A stretch of DNA of 64,000 nucleotides from Streptomyces sp. TLI_171 (GTDB lineage: Bacteria > Actinomycetota > Actinomycetes > Streptomycetales > Streptomycetaceae). The stretch covers positions 5,359,001 to 5,423,000 of the forward strand of contig NZ_RAPS01000001.1 of NCBI RefSeq assembly GCF_003610255.1. The letters run 5' to 3'. Below are positions 1-7,999 of the stretch, piece by piece; within the stretch, counting starts at the first letter, position 1; every line of letters begins with the position of its first letter. The translations under genes and the position numbers were made by a program. The notes under the pieces are model-generated. The model did not search any database. It was not told the DNA's origin and worked only from the letters and a program-made list of their open reading frames with translations.

Positions 1-2
1 AG

Positions 3-425
3 ACCCTGCCCGAGCTGGCCGTCCCGACCACCTCGTACGCGGTGGCGCTGCCCGCGATCGACGACCTGGCCGCGGTGCCGGGCGTGGTCCACGAGCGGGA
101 CATCCGGCCGCGGCGCCGGCTGCGCTGGTGGCAGATCCTGCCGATCGCCGGCACGGTCATGCTCGGTTCGCTGATGTTCGCCTTCCCGCTGGCCTTCGGC
201 AGCGAGGGTGCGACCGCGATGATCGGGATGCTCGGGCTGCTGATCACCGCCGCCTCGGTCGGCTGGGGCGCGATGGCCGCCCGCCGGGCCGGCTACAAGT
301 GGCCGGGCGTGCCGCGCCGCGGCAGCAGCGAGCGGGCCGGCTGGAAGGCCATCGTGGTCTACACCCTCCTGGTGGCCCTCGCCATGGCCCTCGCCGTCTG
401 GCGGGTCGTCCACCTGCGCGGCTAG
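3..425 (+). CDS. C-terminal part of a small integral membrane protein (5' end outside window)
   Basis: The frame is open from the first bases of the window and ends at TAG 423-425, so the gene probably begins upstream; a GTG at 42 is only the first candidate start visible. The readable part has three hydrophobic stretches: ILPIAGTVMLGSLMF, MIGMLGLLITAASVGW, and AIVVYTLLVALAMALAV near the C-terminus. Basic residues flank them (RPRRRLRWW; RRAGYKWPGVPRR), consistent with a three-span inner-membrane protein. I recognise no family motif. It lies 69 nt upstream of dapF on the same strand and could be cotranscribed with it. The role is unknown. Confidence 0.6.
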   Translation, partial: TLPELAVPTTSYAVALPAIDDLAAVPGVVHERDIRPRRRLRWWQILPIAGTVMLGSLMFAFPLAFGSEGATAMIGMLGLLITAASVGWGAMAARRAGYKWPGVPRRGSSERAGWKAIVVYTLLVALAMALAVWRVVHLRG

Positions 426-494
426 CTACCGCTCCGGCGGAGGGGGCCCCGACCGCTCCGGGGCTCGGGACGGGCGGCCGTTACCATCGGCGGT

Positions 495-1373
495 GTGAGC
501 GAGCGCAGCGGAATCAGCGGAACGGCCTTCCTCAAGGGACACGGCACCCAGAACGACTTCGTGATCGTCCCCGACCCGGACGGGCGGTTGGAGCTGTCCG
601 CGCGGACGGTCGCCGAGCTGTGCGACCGGCGGGCCGGGATCGGTGCGGACGGCGTGCTGCGGGTGGTCCGCTCGGCGGTCGAGCCGGCGGCGGCGGGGCT
701 GGCCGAGCAGGCCGAGTGGTTCATGGACTACCGCAACGCGGACGGTTCGATCGCCGAGATGTGCGGCAACGGGGTGCGGGTGTTCGCCCGCTACCTGGTG
801 CACGCCGGGTACGCGAAGCCGGGCGAGCTGGCGGTGGCCACCCGCGGCGGCGTGAAGCGGGTGCGGGTCGCCGAGGACGCCGCGGACGGCACCCCGGGCG
901 AGATCACCGTGGAGATGGGCCGCGCCGTGCTGCCGGGCCCGGACGACGTCACCGTCACCGTGGACGCCCGGACCTGGCCCGCGCTGAACGTCAACATGGG
1001 CAACCCGCACGCGGTGGCGTTCGTCGAGGACCTGGCGCACGCGGGCACCCTGTACGACGCCCCGGCCACCGCCCCCGCGGGCGTGTACCCGCAGGGCGTG
1101 AACGTGGAGTTCGTGGTGGACCGCGGGGAGCGGCACGTCGCGATGCGGGTGCACGAGCGCGGTTCCGGCGAGACCCGCTCCTGCGGCACCGGCGCCTGCG
1201 CCGTCGCGGTGGCGGCGATCCGCCGGGACGGCAACGACCCGGCGGCCACCGGACGGCCCGTCAGCTACACCGTCGACGTGCCGGGCGGTCGACTGGTGAT
1301 CGAGGAGTTCCCGGACGGCCGGATCGAGATGACCGGCCCCGCGGTGATCGTCGCCGAGGGCGTGCTCGCCTGA
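495..1373 (+). CDS. dapF: diaminopimelate epimerase
   Basis: Interconverts LL- and meso-diaminopimelate in lysine and peptidoglycan precursor synthesis; cytoplasmic. The 292-residue protein has both active-site signatures of the family: MCGNGVRVFARYL, with the first catalytic Cys around residue 89, and GSGETRSCGTGACAVA, with the second Cys around residue 235. The N-terminal GHGTQNDFV is also typical. Length fits the family (about 270-290). The GTG start at 495 is chosen because homology begins within about 15 residues. Streptomyces cell walls use LL-DAP, so here the enzyme mainly provides the meso isomer for lysine. It lies upstream of the RelA/SpoT homologue, an order I recall as conserved in Streptomyces. 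Confidence 0.95.
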   Translation: MSERSGISGTAFLKGHGTQNDFVIVPDPDGRLELSARTVAELCDRRAGIGADGVLRVVRSAVEPAAAGLAEQAEWFMDYRNADGSIAEMCGNGVRVFARYLVHAGYAKPGELAVATRGGVKRVRVAEDAADGTPGEITVEMGRAVLPGPDDVTVTVDARTWPALNVNMGNPHAVAFVEDLAHAGTLYDAPATAPAGVYPQGVNVEFVVDRGERHVAMRVHERGSGETRSCGTGACAVAVAAIRRDGNDPAATGRPVSYTVDVPGGRLVIEEFPDGRIEMTGPAVIVAEGVLA

Positions 1374-1549
1374 CGGCAGGTCAGCGCGACGGAGCGTCAG
1401 CTCCCGCTTCCCAGGCCGGTCTCCGGTTAATCCGCCCGTTCGGGTGATCCGGGTGACAGAGGGGAAGCGGGGGCTCGCGGAACGTGGTCTGCTCGGTAGC
1501 ATGGACCACCGGGTCGGCCGTCGCTCCGGTGTTGCTGCCGGAGGTGCAG

Positions 1550-3811
1550 ATGACCATCCGCTCCGAGTTGGCGGGCTCGCCGTCCAAGCAGCAGGCGAGC
1601 CGCTTCAGCCGTGCGGCGCTCGGCCGGGCCGGCCGGGCGGCGCTGCTCGCCACCGGGCGGACGCCCGTCCCCGACGCCATCGAGCCCATCGTCCAGGCCC
1701 ACCGGGTGCACCACCCGCAGGCCGACGTGCCCCTGCTGACCAGGGCGTACCGGGTCGCCGAGGAGAGCCACCGGGGGCAGACCAGGAAGAGCGGCGAGCC
1801 GTACATCACGCACCCGCTCGCGGTCACCATGATCCTCGCCCAGCTCGGCGCGGACACCACCACGCTGGTCGCCTCGCTGCTGCACGACACCGTCGAGGAC
1901 ACCGAGGTGACGCTCGATCAGGTCGCCGAGGTCTTCGGCCCCGAGATCGCCTACCTGGTGGACGGCGTCACCAAGCTGGAGAAGGTGGACTTCGGGGCGG
2001 CCGCCGAGCCCGAGACCTTCCGCAAGATGCTGGTCGCCACCGGCGACGACGTCCGGGTGATGGTGATCAAGCTCGCCGACCGGCTGCACAACATGCGCAC
2101 CATCCGGCACATGAAGCCGGCCAGCCAGGTGCGGATCGCCAAGGTCACCCGGGACGTGCTGATCCCGCTCGCCGAACGGCTCGGCATCCAGGTGGTCAAG
2201 GCCGAGCTGGAAGACATCGTGTTCGCCACCCTGCACCCCGAGGAGTACGCGCTCACCGGCACGGTCGCCGCCGGCTGGACGGACGGCGTGCTCGCCCCGT
2301 TCGCCGCCGAGCTCGGCCGCCAGCTCGCCGAGGCCGGCGTCTCCTCCGCCGTCACCGTCCGCCCCCGGCACCTGGTCTCGCTGCACCGGGTGATGATCAA
2401 GCGCGGCGCTGGCCCCGACGGCGCCGGGCTGCGACCGGCCGACTTCGGGCGGCTGCTGGTGGTGGTCGAGGAGAACGCCGACTGCTACGCGGTCCTCGGC
2501 GAACTGCACACCTGCTGGACGCCGCTGCCCGGCGAGTTCAAGGACTTCGTCGCCGCCCCCAAGTTCAACCTGTACCAGTCCCTGCACACCGCGGTGGCGC
2601 TGCCCACCGGCGAGGTGGTCGAGGTCCTGGTCCGCACCCGGCGGATGCACGAGGTCGCCGAGACCGGGGTGGTCGCGCTCGGCGACCCGCGCACCGACCG
2701 CGGCGCCGCCGACGACCCCGAGGACCGCACCGACCCGGCCCGCCCCGGCTGGCTGGCCCGGCTGCTGGAGTGGCAGCAGGACACCCCCGACCCGGACGTC
2801 TTCTGGTCCGCGCTCACCGCCGACCTGCGCGACGACCGCGAGATCACCGCCGTCACCGAGGACGGCACCACCCTGCACCTGCCCTCCGGGGCGAGCTGCC
2901 TGGACGCCGCCTACCTGCTCGGCGAGGAGACCGGCCACCGATGTATCGGCGCCCGGGTCAACGGCCGGCTCACCGCGCTCTCCACCCAGCTGCGCGACGG
3001 CGACATGCTCGGCCTGCTGACCGCCCCCGACGACGAGGACAGCGGCCCCGACCCGGAGTGGCTGGAGTACGTCCGCACCCCCGGCGCCCGGCTCGCGGTG
3101 GAGCGCCGGCTGGCCGCCCGGCCCGCCCCCGTCGACCTCCCCGAGCAGCCCCCCGCGGTGGAGGCCCCGCCGCCCGCCGCGCCCCCCGCGGCGCCCGCCG
3201 CCGCCCCCGCCGACATCCCCGAACTGCCGGGCGCCGCCGTCCGGCTGGCCCGCTGCTGCACCCCCGTGCCGCCGGACCGGGCGACCGGCATCCTGCTCCG
3301 CGGCGGCGCCGTGGCCGTGCACCGCACCGGCTGCCCCACCGGCGCCCGGATGCTGGGCGGCGGCCGCCGCCCGGTCGAGGTCCGCTGGCTGCCCGGCGGC
3401 GCCCCGCAGTGGGGCTACCGGGCCACCCTGCACGCCGAGGCCCTCAACCGCCCCCGGCTGCTCGCCGACCTGACCGCCGCGATCTCCGGCGAAGGCGTGT
3501 CGATCTTCTCCGCCGAGGTCGAACCGCCCCGCCAGCTGCGGGTCCGGCACAGCTACACCCTGGAGCTGCCGGACGCCGCTGCGCTGCCCGCCGTGATGCG
3601 GGCGATGCTCCGGGTCTCCGGGGTGTACGACGTGTACCGGCCGGGCGGGCCGGAGGAACTCCCCGGCCGGACGGAGGGGCTGCGTGCTGCAGCCGAGGTG
3701 GCGGCTGGTAAAAGGGATGACTCGGGCACAGCAGGCGTGCAACCATCGTGGGGAATTCACGGCGGCTCCGCCGTGTTGTCCGAGAGCACCACCGGATCAA
3801 CCCAAGGATGA
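1550..3811 (+). CDS. RelA/SpoT family (p)ppGpp synthetase/hydrolase (RshA-like)
   Basis: Controls the alarmone (p)ppGpp. Of 753 residues, the HD hydrolase domain (about 60-200) looks complete: HPLAVTMIL, LLHDTVEDT, KLADRLHNMRT. The synthetase domain (about 260-360) keeps RPRHLVSLHRVM and FKDFVAAPK followed by NLYQSLHT. However, the Arg normally found in the D-x-x-[AG]-x-R segment reads as Leu (DFGRLLVVV). Then come a TGS domain (about 430-500), a Pro/Ala-rich linker, a CC...C regulatory zinc-finger-like region (about 568) and a C-terminal ACT domain (about 620-700). ATG 1550 is preferred over the in-frame GTG 1484 because GGAGGT lies at 1540-1545. It resembles S. coelicolor rshA (second RSH, SCO5794, from memory) rather than the main relA. 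The stop is one base before the hflX start, so coupled translation is likely. Confidence 0.9.
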   Translation: MTIRSELAGSPSKQQASRFSRAALGRAGRAALLATGRTPVPDAIEPIVQAHRVHHPQADVPLLTRAYRVAEESHRGQTRKSGEPYITHPLAVTMILAQLGADTTTLVASLLHDTVEDTEVTLDQVAEVFGPEIAYLVDGVTKLEKVDFGAAAEPETFRKMLVATGDDVRVMVIKLADRLHNMRTIRHMKPASQVRIAKVTRDVLIPLAERLGIQVVKAELEDIVFATLHPEEYALTGTVAAGWTDGVLAPFAAELGRQLAEAGVSSAVTVRPRHLVSLHRVMIKRGAGPDGAGLRPADFGRLLVVVEENADCYAVLGELHTCWTPLPGEFKDFVAAPKFNLYQSLHTAVALPTGEVVEVLVRTRRMHEVAETGVVALGDPRTDRGAADDPEDRTDPARPGWLARLLEWQQDTPDPDVFWSALTADLRDDREITAVTEDGTTLHLPSGASCLDAAYLLGEETGHRCIGARVNGRLTALSTQLRDGDMLGLLTAPDDEDSGPDPEWLEYVRTPGARLAVERRLAARPAPVDLPEQPPAVEAPPPAAPPAAPAAAPADIPELPGAAVRLARCCTPVPPDRATGILLRGGAVAVHRTGCPTGARMLGGGRRPVEVRWLPGGAPQWGYRATLHAEALNRPRLLADLTAAISGEGVSIFSAEVEPPRQLRVRHSYTLELPDAAALPAVMRAMLRVSGVYDVYRPGGPEELPGRTEGLRAAAEVAAGKRDDSGTAGVQPSWGIHGGSAVLSESTTGSTQG

Positions 3812-3812
3812 A

Positions 3813-5312
3813 ATGACCTCCACGTTCGACAGCCGCACCCGATCGAGCGAGTCCGCCAACCGGCTCGCCGACCTCAAGGCGGAAGCCCTGATGGACGAGG
3901 ACCTCGCGGCGATCGACGAGGGCCTCGGCAACTACGACGGAGAGCAGTACGACCGCTCCGAGCGCGCGGCGCTGCGGCGCGTGGGCGGCCTCTCCACCGA
4001 ACTCCAGGACGTCACCGAAGTCGAGTACCGCCAGCTCCGCCTGGAGCGCGTGGTGCTCGTCGGCGTGTGGACGGACGGCACGCTGGAGGAGGCGGAGAAC
4101 TCGATGGCCGAGCTCGCCGCCCTCGCCGAGACGGCCGGCTCCGAGGTCCTGGACGGCGTCATCCAGCGCCGCGACAAGCCCGACGCGGCCACCTACATCG
4201 GCTCCGGCAAGGCCCAGGAGCTGCGCGACATCGTCGCCTCCACCGGTGCCGACACCGTGGTCTGCGACGGCGAGCTGACGCCCGGTCAGCTGATCCACCT
4301 CGAAGACGTGGTGAAGGTCAAGGTCGTCGACCGCACCGCCCTGATCCTGGACATCTTCGCCCAGCACGCCAAGTCCCGGGAGGGCAAGGCGCAGGTCTCG
4401 CTCGCGCAGATGCAGTACATGCTGCCGCGCCTGCGCGGCTGGGGTCAGTCGCTGTCCCGGCAGATGGGTGGCGGTGGCTCCGGCTCCTCGGGCGGCGGCA
4501 TGGCCACCCGTGGTCCCGGTGAGACCAAGATCGAGACCGACCGGCGGCGGATCCGCGAGAAGATGGCGAAGCTCCGCAAGGAGATCGCCGAGATGAAGAA
4601 GGGCCGCGACACCAAGCGGCAGGAGCGGCGGCGCCACCAGGTGCCCTCGGTGGCCATCGCCGGCTACACCAACGCCGGCAAGTCCTCGCTGCTCAACCGG
4701 CTCACCGGTGCCGGCGTCCTGGTGGAGAACGCCCTGTTCGCCACCCTGGACCCGACGGTCCGCCGCGCGCAGACCCCGAGCGGCCGGGTCTACACCCTGG
4801 CCGACACCGTCGGCTTCGTCCGGCACCTGCCGCACCACCTGGTCGAGGCGTTCCGCTCCACCATGGAGGAGGTCGCCGACGCCGACCTCATCCTGCACGT
4901 GGTGGACGGCTCGCACCCCGAGCCGGAGACCCAGCTGGCCGCGGTGCGTGAGGTGATCGTCTCGGTCGAGGCACAGAACGTGCCGGAGATCGTGGTGATC
5001 AACAAGGCGGACGCCGCGGACCCGACGGTCCTGCAGCGACTGCTGCGCCGCGAGCCGCACGCCATCGTGGTCTCCGCCCGCAGCGGGGCCGGCATCGAGG
5101 AACTGCTCGCGCTGATCGACCAGGAACTGCCCCGCCCCGCGGTGGAGGTCAAGGCCCTGGTCCCCTACACCCGCGGCGATCTGGTCTCCCGGATCCATGC
5201 GGAGGGTGAGCTCATCTCCACCGAGCACACCGCGGAGGGCACGCTCCTGCACGCCAAGGTCGCGGTCACGCTGGCCACCGAGCTGGAGCGCTACGCGGTG
5301 GTCGCAGCGTAG
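3813..5312 (+). CDS. hflX: ribosome-associated GTPase HflX
   Basis: HflX splits stalled 70S ribosomes, mainly under stress. The 499-residue protein has the N-terminal HflX domain (DAATYIGSGKAQEL), a glycine-rich helical linker (QMGGGGSGSSGGG), then the G domain: G1 GYTNAGKSSLLNRL about residue 283, G3 DTVGFVRHLP about 330, G4 NKAD about 396. ATG 3813 is chosen because AGGA lies at 3805-3808 and homology starts there; upstream in-frame codons fall inside the preceding gene. Separation from the (p)ppGpp enzyme stop is one base, so the two probably form an operon linking alarmone metabolism to ribosome rescue. The C-terminal region (about 430-499) matches the usual HflX extension. Confidence 0.95.
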   Translation: MTSTFDSRTRSSESANRLADLKAEALMDEDLAAIDEGLGNYDGEQYDRSERAALRRVGGLSTELQDVTEVEYRQLRLERVVLVGVWTDGTLEEAENSMAELAALAETAGSEVLDGVIQRRDKPDAATYIGSGKAQELRDIVASTGADTVVCDGELTPGQLIHLEDVVKVKVVDRTALILDIFAQHAKSREGKAQVSLAQMQYMLPRLRGWGQSLSRQMGGGGSGSSGGGMATRGPGETKIETDRRRIREKMAKLRKEIAEMKKGRDTKRQERRRHQVPSVAIAGYTNAGKSSLLNRLTGAGVLVENALFATLDPTVRRAQTPSGRVYTLADTVGFVRHLPHHLVEAFRSTMEEVADADLILHVVDGSHPEPETQLAAVREVIVSVEAQNVPEIVVINKADAADPTVLQRLLRREPHAIVVSARSGAGIEELLALIDQELPRPAVEVKALVPYTRGDLVSRIHAEGELISTEHTAEGTLLHAKVAVTLATELERYAVVAA

Positions 5313-5326
5313 GAGCAACCACAGGG

Positions 5327-5374
5327 GCGCGTGGGGGCACCTCCCGGCCGAAGGCTGGGGGTGCACCCACGCGT
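5327..5374. terminator. hairpin between convergent hflX and protease gene
   Basis: An imperfect inverted repeat whose outer arms read GCGCGTGGGGGCAC and GTGCACCCACGCGT closes around a second stem with the loop CCGAAGG. It lies between convergently transcribed genes and could end both transcripts. The inner arms resemble a short hairpin element that I recall as frequent in Streptomyces intergenic regions. Confidence 0.6.
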
Positions 5375-5390
5375 CCGTGGTGGTCCAGGT

Positions 5391-6536
5391 CTACTTGTCC
5401 TGGAGGAAGGCCTCGAACATCCGCTTGGCGTCCGCGCCGAGGTTGGGGCCGGCGAGCCAGATGTCGTTGCCGATCGAGGTGTTGGAGAACAGCACCACCT
5501 TGCCGTCGCGGCGGGTGAACCAGCCGCCGCCGGAGGAGCCGCCGGTCATGTTGCAGCCGATGGAGAGCATCGGCGGGCGCGAGCGGTCGAAGACGAACGG
5601 GGTGGGCTTGGGGGCGGAGTCGCAGTGCTCCAGCTCGACGCCGTCGAACGGGTCGGCGGCGGGGTAGCCGTACGCGGAGGGCGAGGCGATGTCCTCGGGC
5701 GCGGCGTTGAACCAGATCGGCACGGAGCCGCCGACGGTCTCCTCCAGCGAGCGCGTGGTGCCCTTCGGCGGGACGACCCGGACCAGCGCGAAATCGAACT
5801 GGCTGGCCGCGTTGCCGTAGTGCAGGCCCTCCTTGGTCCACTGCGGCATGACGTACATCTTCTGCGAGACCCAGATCCCGAGCGGGGAGCGGTCCTTGTC
5901 GCTGGCGTTCGCGCCCTTGCCGTTGCTGAGCGCACCGCTGCGGTTGAACGCCGGGATGAAGGCCAGGTTCTTGAACGCCTTGCCGTCCTTGCCGCCGTGC
6001 ACGCAGTGCGCGGCCGTCCACACCAGGTTGCTCCGGCCGGGGTTGCCGGGATCGGAGACCACGGTGCCGGAGCAGTGGCCGGTGCCCTCGCCGGTCTGGA
6101 CCAGGATCTTGCCGACCACGGCGGTGTCCGGGTCGTACGGGTGGGGCTGCGGCTTGGCGCGGATCAGGCGGGGGAAGTCCACCTCCTGCGCGGTGGGGGT
6201 GCGGACCTTCGAGGTGTCGGCCTTGGGGGTGTCGATGCCCTTGGCGTCGTTGAGCTTCTTCTGGTCCCAGAAGCTGCGCACCGCCTCGATGTCCTCGGGC
6301 GTGAAGCCGTTCTTCGAGGCCCACTTCGACCAGTCGTCGGCGGTCCAGGAGGGCACCTTGGCGATGTAGTCCTGGATGTCGCTGAGCTCGACGGACTCCA
6401 GGGTGGAGCTGGCGGCGGGCGGCACCGGGGAGGGGCTCTGGCTCTGGCAGGCGGCGGTGCTGACCGCGAGGACGGTCACCAGGGCGGCCGTGGCGGCGGT
6501 CCTGGCCCGGCGCGGCGTGCGGTGCTGGTCGGTCAT
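5391..6536 (-). CDS. trypsin-like serine protease lipoprotein (paralogue A)
   Basis: Predicted secreted, membrane-anchored endopeptidase-like protein, 381 residues. The signal sequence ends in a lipobox (VSTAAC, Cys30). A linker with WTADDWSKWASKNGF precedes a chymotrypsin-fold domain with the triad visible as TAAHC (about residue 178), FDFALVRV (about 247) and GGSSGGGW (about 333). A Cys pair also brackets the domain (GHCSG and ELEHCDS). ATG 6536 is chosen because the signal peptide starts there, with GGGGGAAAG just upstream. The next gene upstream is a clear paralogue with the same layout. The substrate is unknown; the GxSGGG serine motif differs from the GDSGG of classical trypsins. Confidence 0.82.
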   Translation of the reverse strand: MTDQHRTPRRARTAATAALVTVLAVSTAACQSQSPSPVPPAASSTLESVELSDIQDYIAKVPSWTADDWSKWASKNGFTPEDIEAVRSFWDQKKLNDAKGIDTPKADTSKVRTPTAQEVDFPRLIRAKPQPHPYDPDTAVVGKILVQTGEGTGHCSGTVVSDPGNPGRSNLVWTAAHCVHGGKDGKAFKNLAFIPAFNRSGALSNGKGANASDKDRSPLGIWVSQKMYVMPQWTKEGLHYGNAASQFDFALVRVVPPKGTTRSLEETVGGSVPIWFNAAPEDIASPSAYGYPAADPFDGVELEHCDSAPKPTPFVFDRSRPPMLSIGCNMTGGSSGGGWFTRRDGKVVLFSNTSIGNDIWLAGPNLGADAKRMFEAFLQDK

Positions 6537-6610
6537 GGGCTTTCCCCCGTGCAGGTCGGTCGAGTGCGGTGGCGGCGGTAGGTGACGGCGGGTCACTTCC
6601 GCGGGTGCGG

Positions 6611-7741
6611 TCACTTCCGCGAGATGTAGTCCAGCGCCTGGCGGGCCACGCCCTCCAGGTAGGGCCCGTTGAGCGCGGTGTGCGCCTGGGTGCCGATCGA
6701 GGTGTTGCTGACCAGCCGCTGCCGGCCGTCGGGACCGTCGGCGAACCAGCCGCCGCCGGAGGCGCCGGCGGTCATGGTGCAGCCGATGACCAGCATCGCC
6801 GGGCGGGTGGTGTCGAAGCTGCGCGAGCCCGGGCGCCCGGAGTCGCAGCGCTCCAGCTCCTGGCCGTCGAACGGGGCGACGGCCGGGTATCCCCAGGCCT
6901 GGACGGCGAGTTGCTCGCGCGGGGCGTCGAACCAGACCGGCACCGCGGTGCCGATGACCTCCTCCAGCGAGCGGGTCTCGCCCTCGGGGCCGCGGACCTT
7001 GATCACGGCGAAGTCGTACTGGTTGGCGGCGTCCCCGCCCTTGGTGCCCTCGGTGGTCCACAGCGGCGAGGTGACCACCTGGTCGGCCCACCACTGGCCG
7101 AGCGGGGCGACCTGGGCGAGCGTGGCCCGCTGGTGGTCGCTGGCCGCGCCGGAGCTGTTGTAGGCCGGAACGAACACCAGGTTCCGGTACCAGTCGCCGC
7201 CCTTGCCCTCGTGGACGCAGTGCGCGGCCGTCCACACCAGGTTGCTCCTCCCCGGGTGGCCGGGGTCGGCGACCACGGTGGCCGAGCACTGGCCGGTGCC
7301 GCCGCTCGGGGCGGTCATGAAGACCTTCCCGGACGCCGGGTAGCTGGTGTAGGGGCGCGGCACCGCGCTGGCCTGCACCGGCGGCACCCCGCCCGGTTTG
7401 GCGGCGGAGGCGGACGGCGCGGCGGAGGCGGCGGGAGTGGACGCGCCGGGCGAGGCGGCGGACGCGGTGGGGGCGGTCGGCGCGGTGTCCGGCCCGTCCG
7501 GCAGCGACGCGGGCTGCTGCGGCGGAGCCTGGTCCATCCGGTCGGCGCTCCACAGGCCGGGCACCGCGGGGTTGTGGAAGCCGTGGCGCTTCGCCCAGGC
7601 GTCCCAGTCGGCGAACCCCCAGTGCCGCAGGTCTCCCGGGCCGCGCGGACCCCCGCCGCCGGTCGACGTACAGGCGGTCGCGCCGCCCAGCAGTACGGCG
7701 GCCGCGGTCAGCGCGGCCACCACCCCCCGTGCTCCGGCCAT
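6611..7741 (-). CDS. trypsin-like serine protease lipoprotein (paralogue B)
   Basis: 376 residues, paralogous to the downstream neighbour. The lipobox LLGGATAC places the lipid-modified Cys at about residue 24. A shared N-terminal segment follows (WGFADWDAWAKRHGF, compare WSKWASKNGF in paralogue A), then an Ala/Pro/Ser-rich linker (about 90-130), then the protease domain with TAAHC (about 172), YDFAVIKV (about 242) and GASGGGW (about 327). ATG 7741 is preferred over upstream in-frame codons because the signal peptide begins there and a G-rich ribosome-binding site precedes it. The gap to paralogue A is 74 nt, so the two may be cotranscribed. The gene is divergent from the siderophore operon. 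Confidence 0.8.
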   Translation of the reverse strand: MAGARGVVAALTAAAVLLGGATACTSTGGGGPRGPGDLRHWGFADWDAWAKRHGFHNPAVPGLWSADRMDQAPPQQPASLPDGPDTAPTAPTASAASPGASTPAASAAPSASAAKPGGVPPVQASAVPRPYTSYPASGKVFMTAPSGGTGQCSATVVADPGHPGRSNLVWTAAHCVHEGKGGDWYRNLVFVPAYNSSGAASDHQRATLAQVAPLGQWWADQVVTSPLWTTEGTKGGDAANQYDFAVIKVRGPEGETRSLEEVIGTAVPVWFDAPREQLAVQAWGYPAVAPFDGQELERCDSGRPGSRSFDTTRPAMLVIGCTMTAGASGGGWFADGPDGRQRLVSNTSIGTQAHTALNGPYLEGVARQALDYISRK

Positions 7742-7952
7742 CGAACCCGATCCCCCCCTGCGCGGACTGTCCCCGGGGACAGTCTTCCATCCGGGTGGAT
7801 CGGGGCCGCGGCCGGTGCGCTCCTGTTGACGGCAAGTCATCGAACCGTGACGGTGACGGGCCGTCAGGGTGCCGCAGCGTCACACCGTCGGGTGAGCGAT
7901 CGCTCCAGAACCACCGGATCGAGTGAGCCGATCTTGTGCCCGGCCCCGGCGG

Positions 7953-7971
7953 ATAGGTAACCCTTACCTGA
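7953..7971 (+). promoter_or_regulatory. iron box (DmdR/IdeR-type operator)
   Basis: ATAGGTAACCCTTACCTGA has perfect 6-bp arms (AGGTAA at 7955-7960, TTACCT at 7964-7969) and matches 14 of 19 positions of the actinobacterial iron-box consensus TTAGGTTAGGCTAACCTAA as I remember it. It is centred 38 bp upstream of the first siderophore gene, so iron-dependent repression of the operon is the natural reading. Confidence 0.8.
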
Positions 7972-7999
7972 AGGCAATCGCGCGGCTCAAGGAGCGGAT

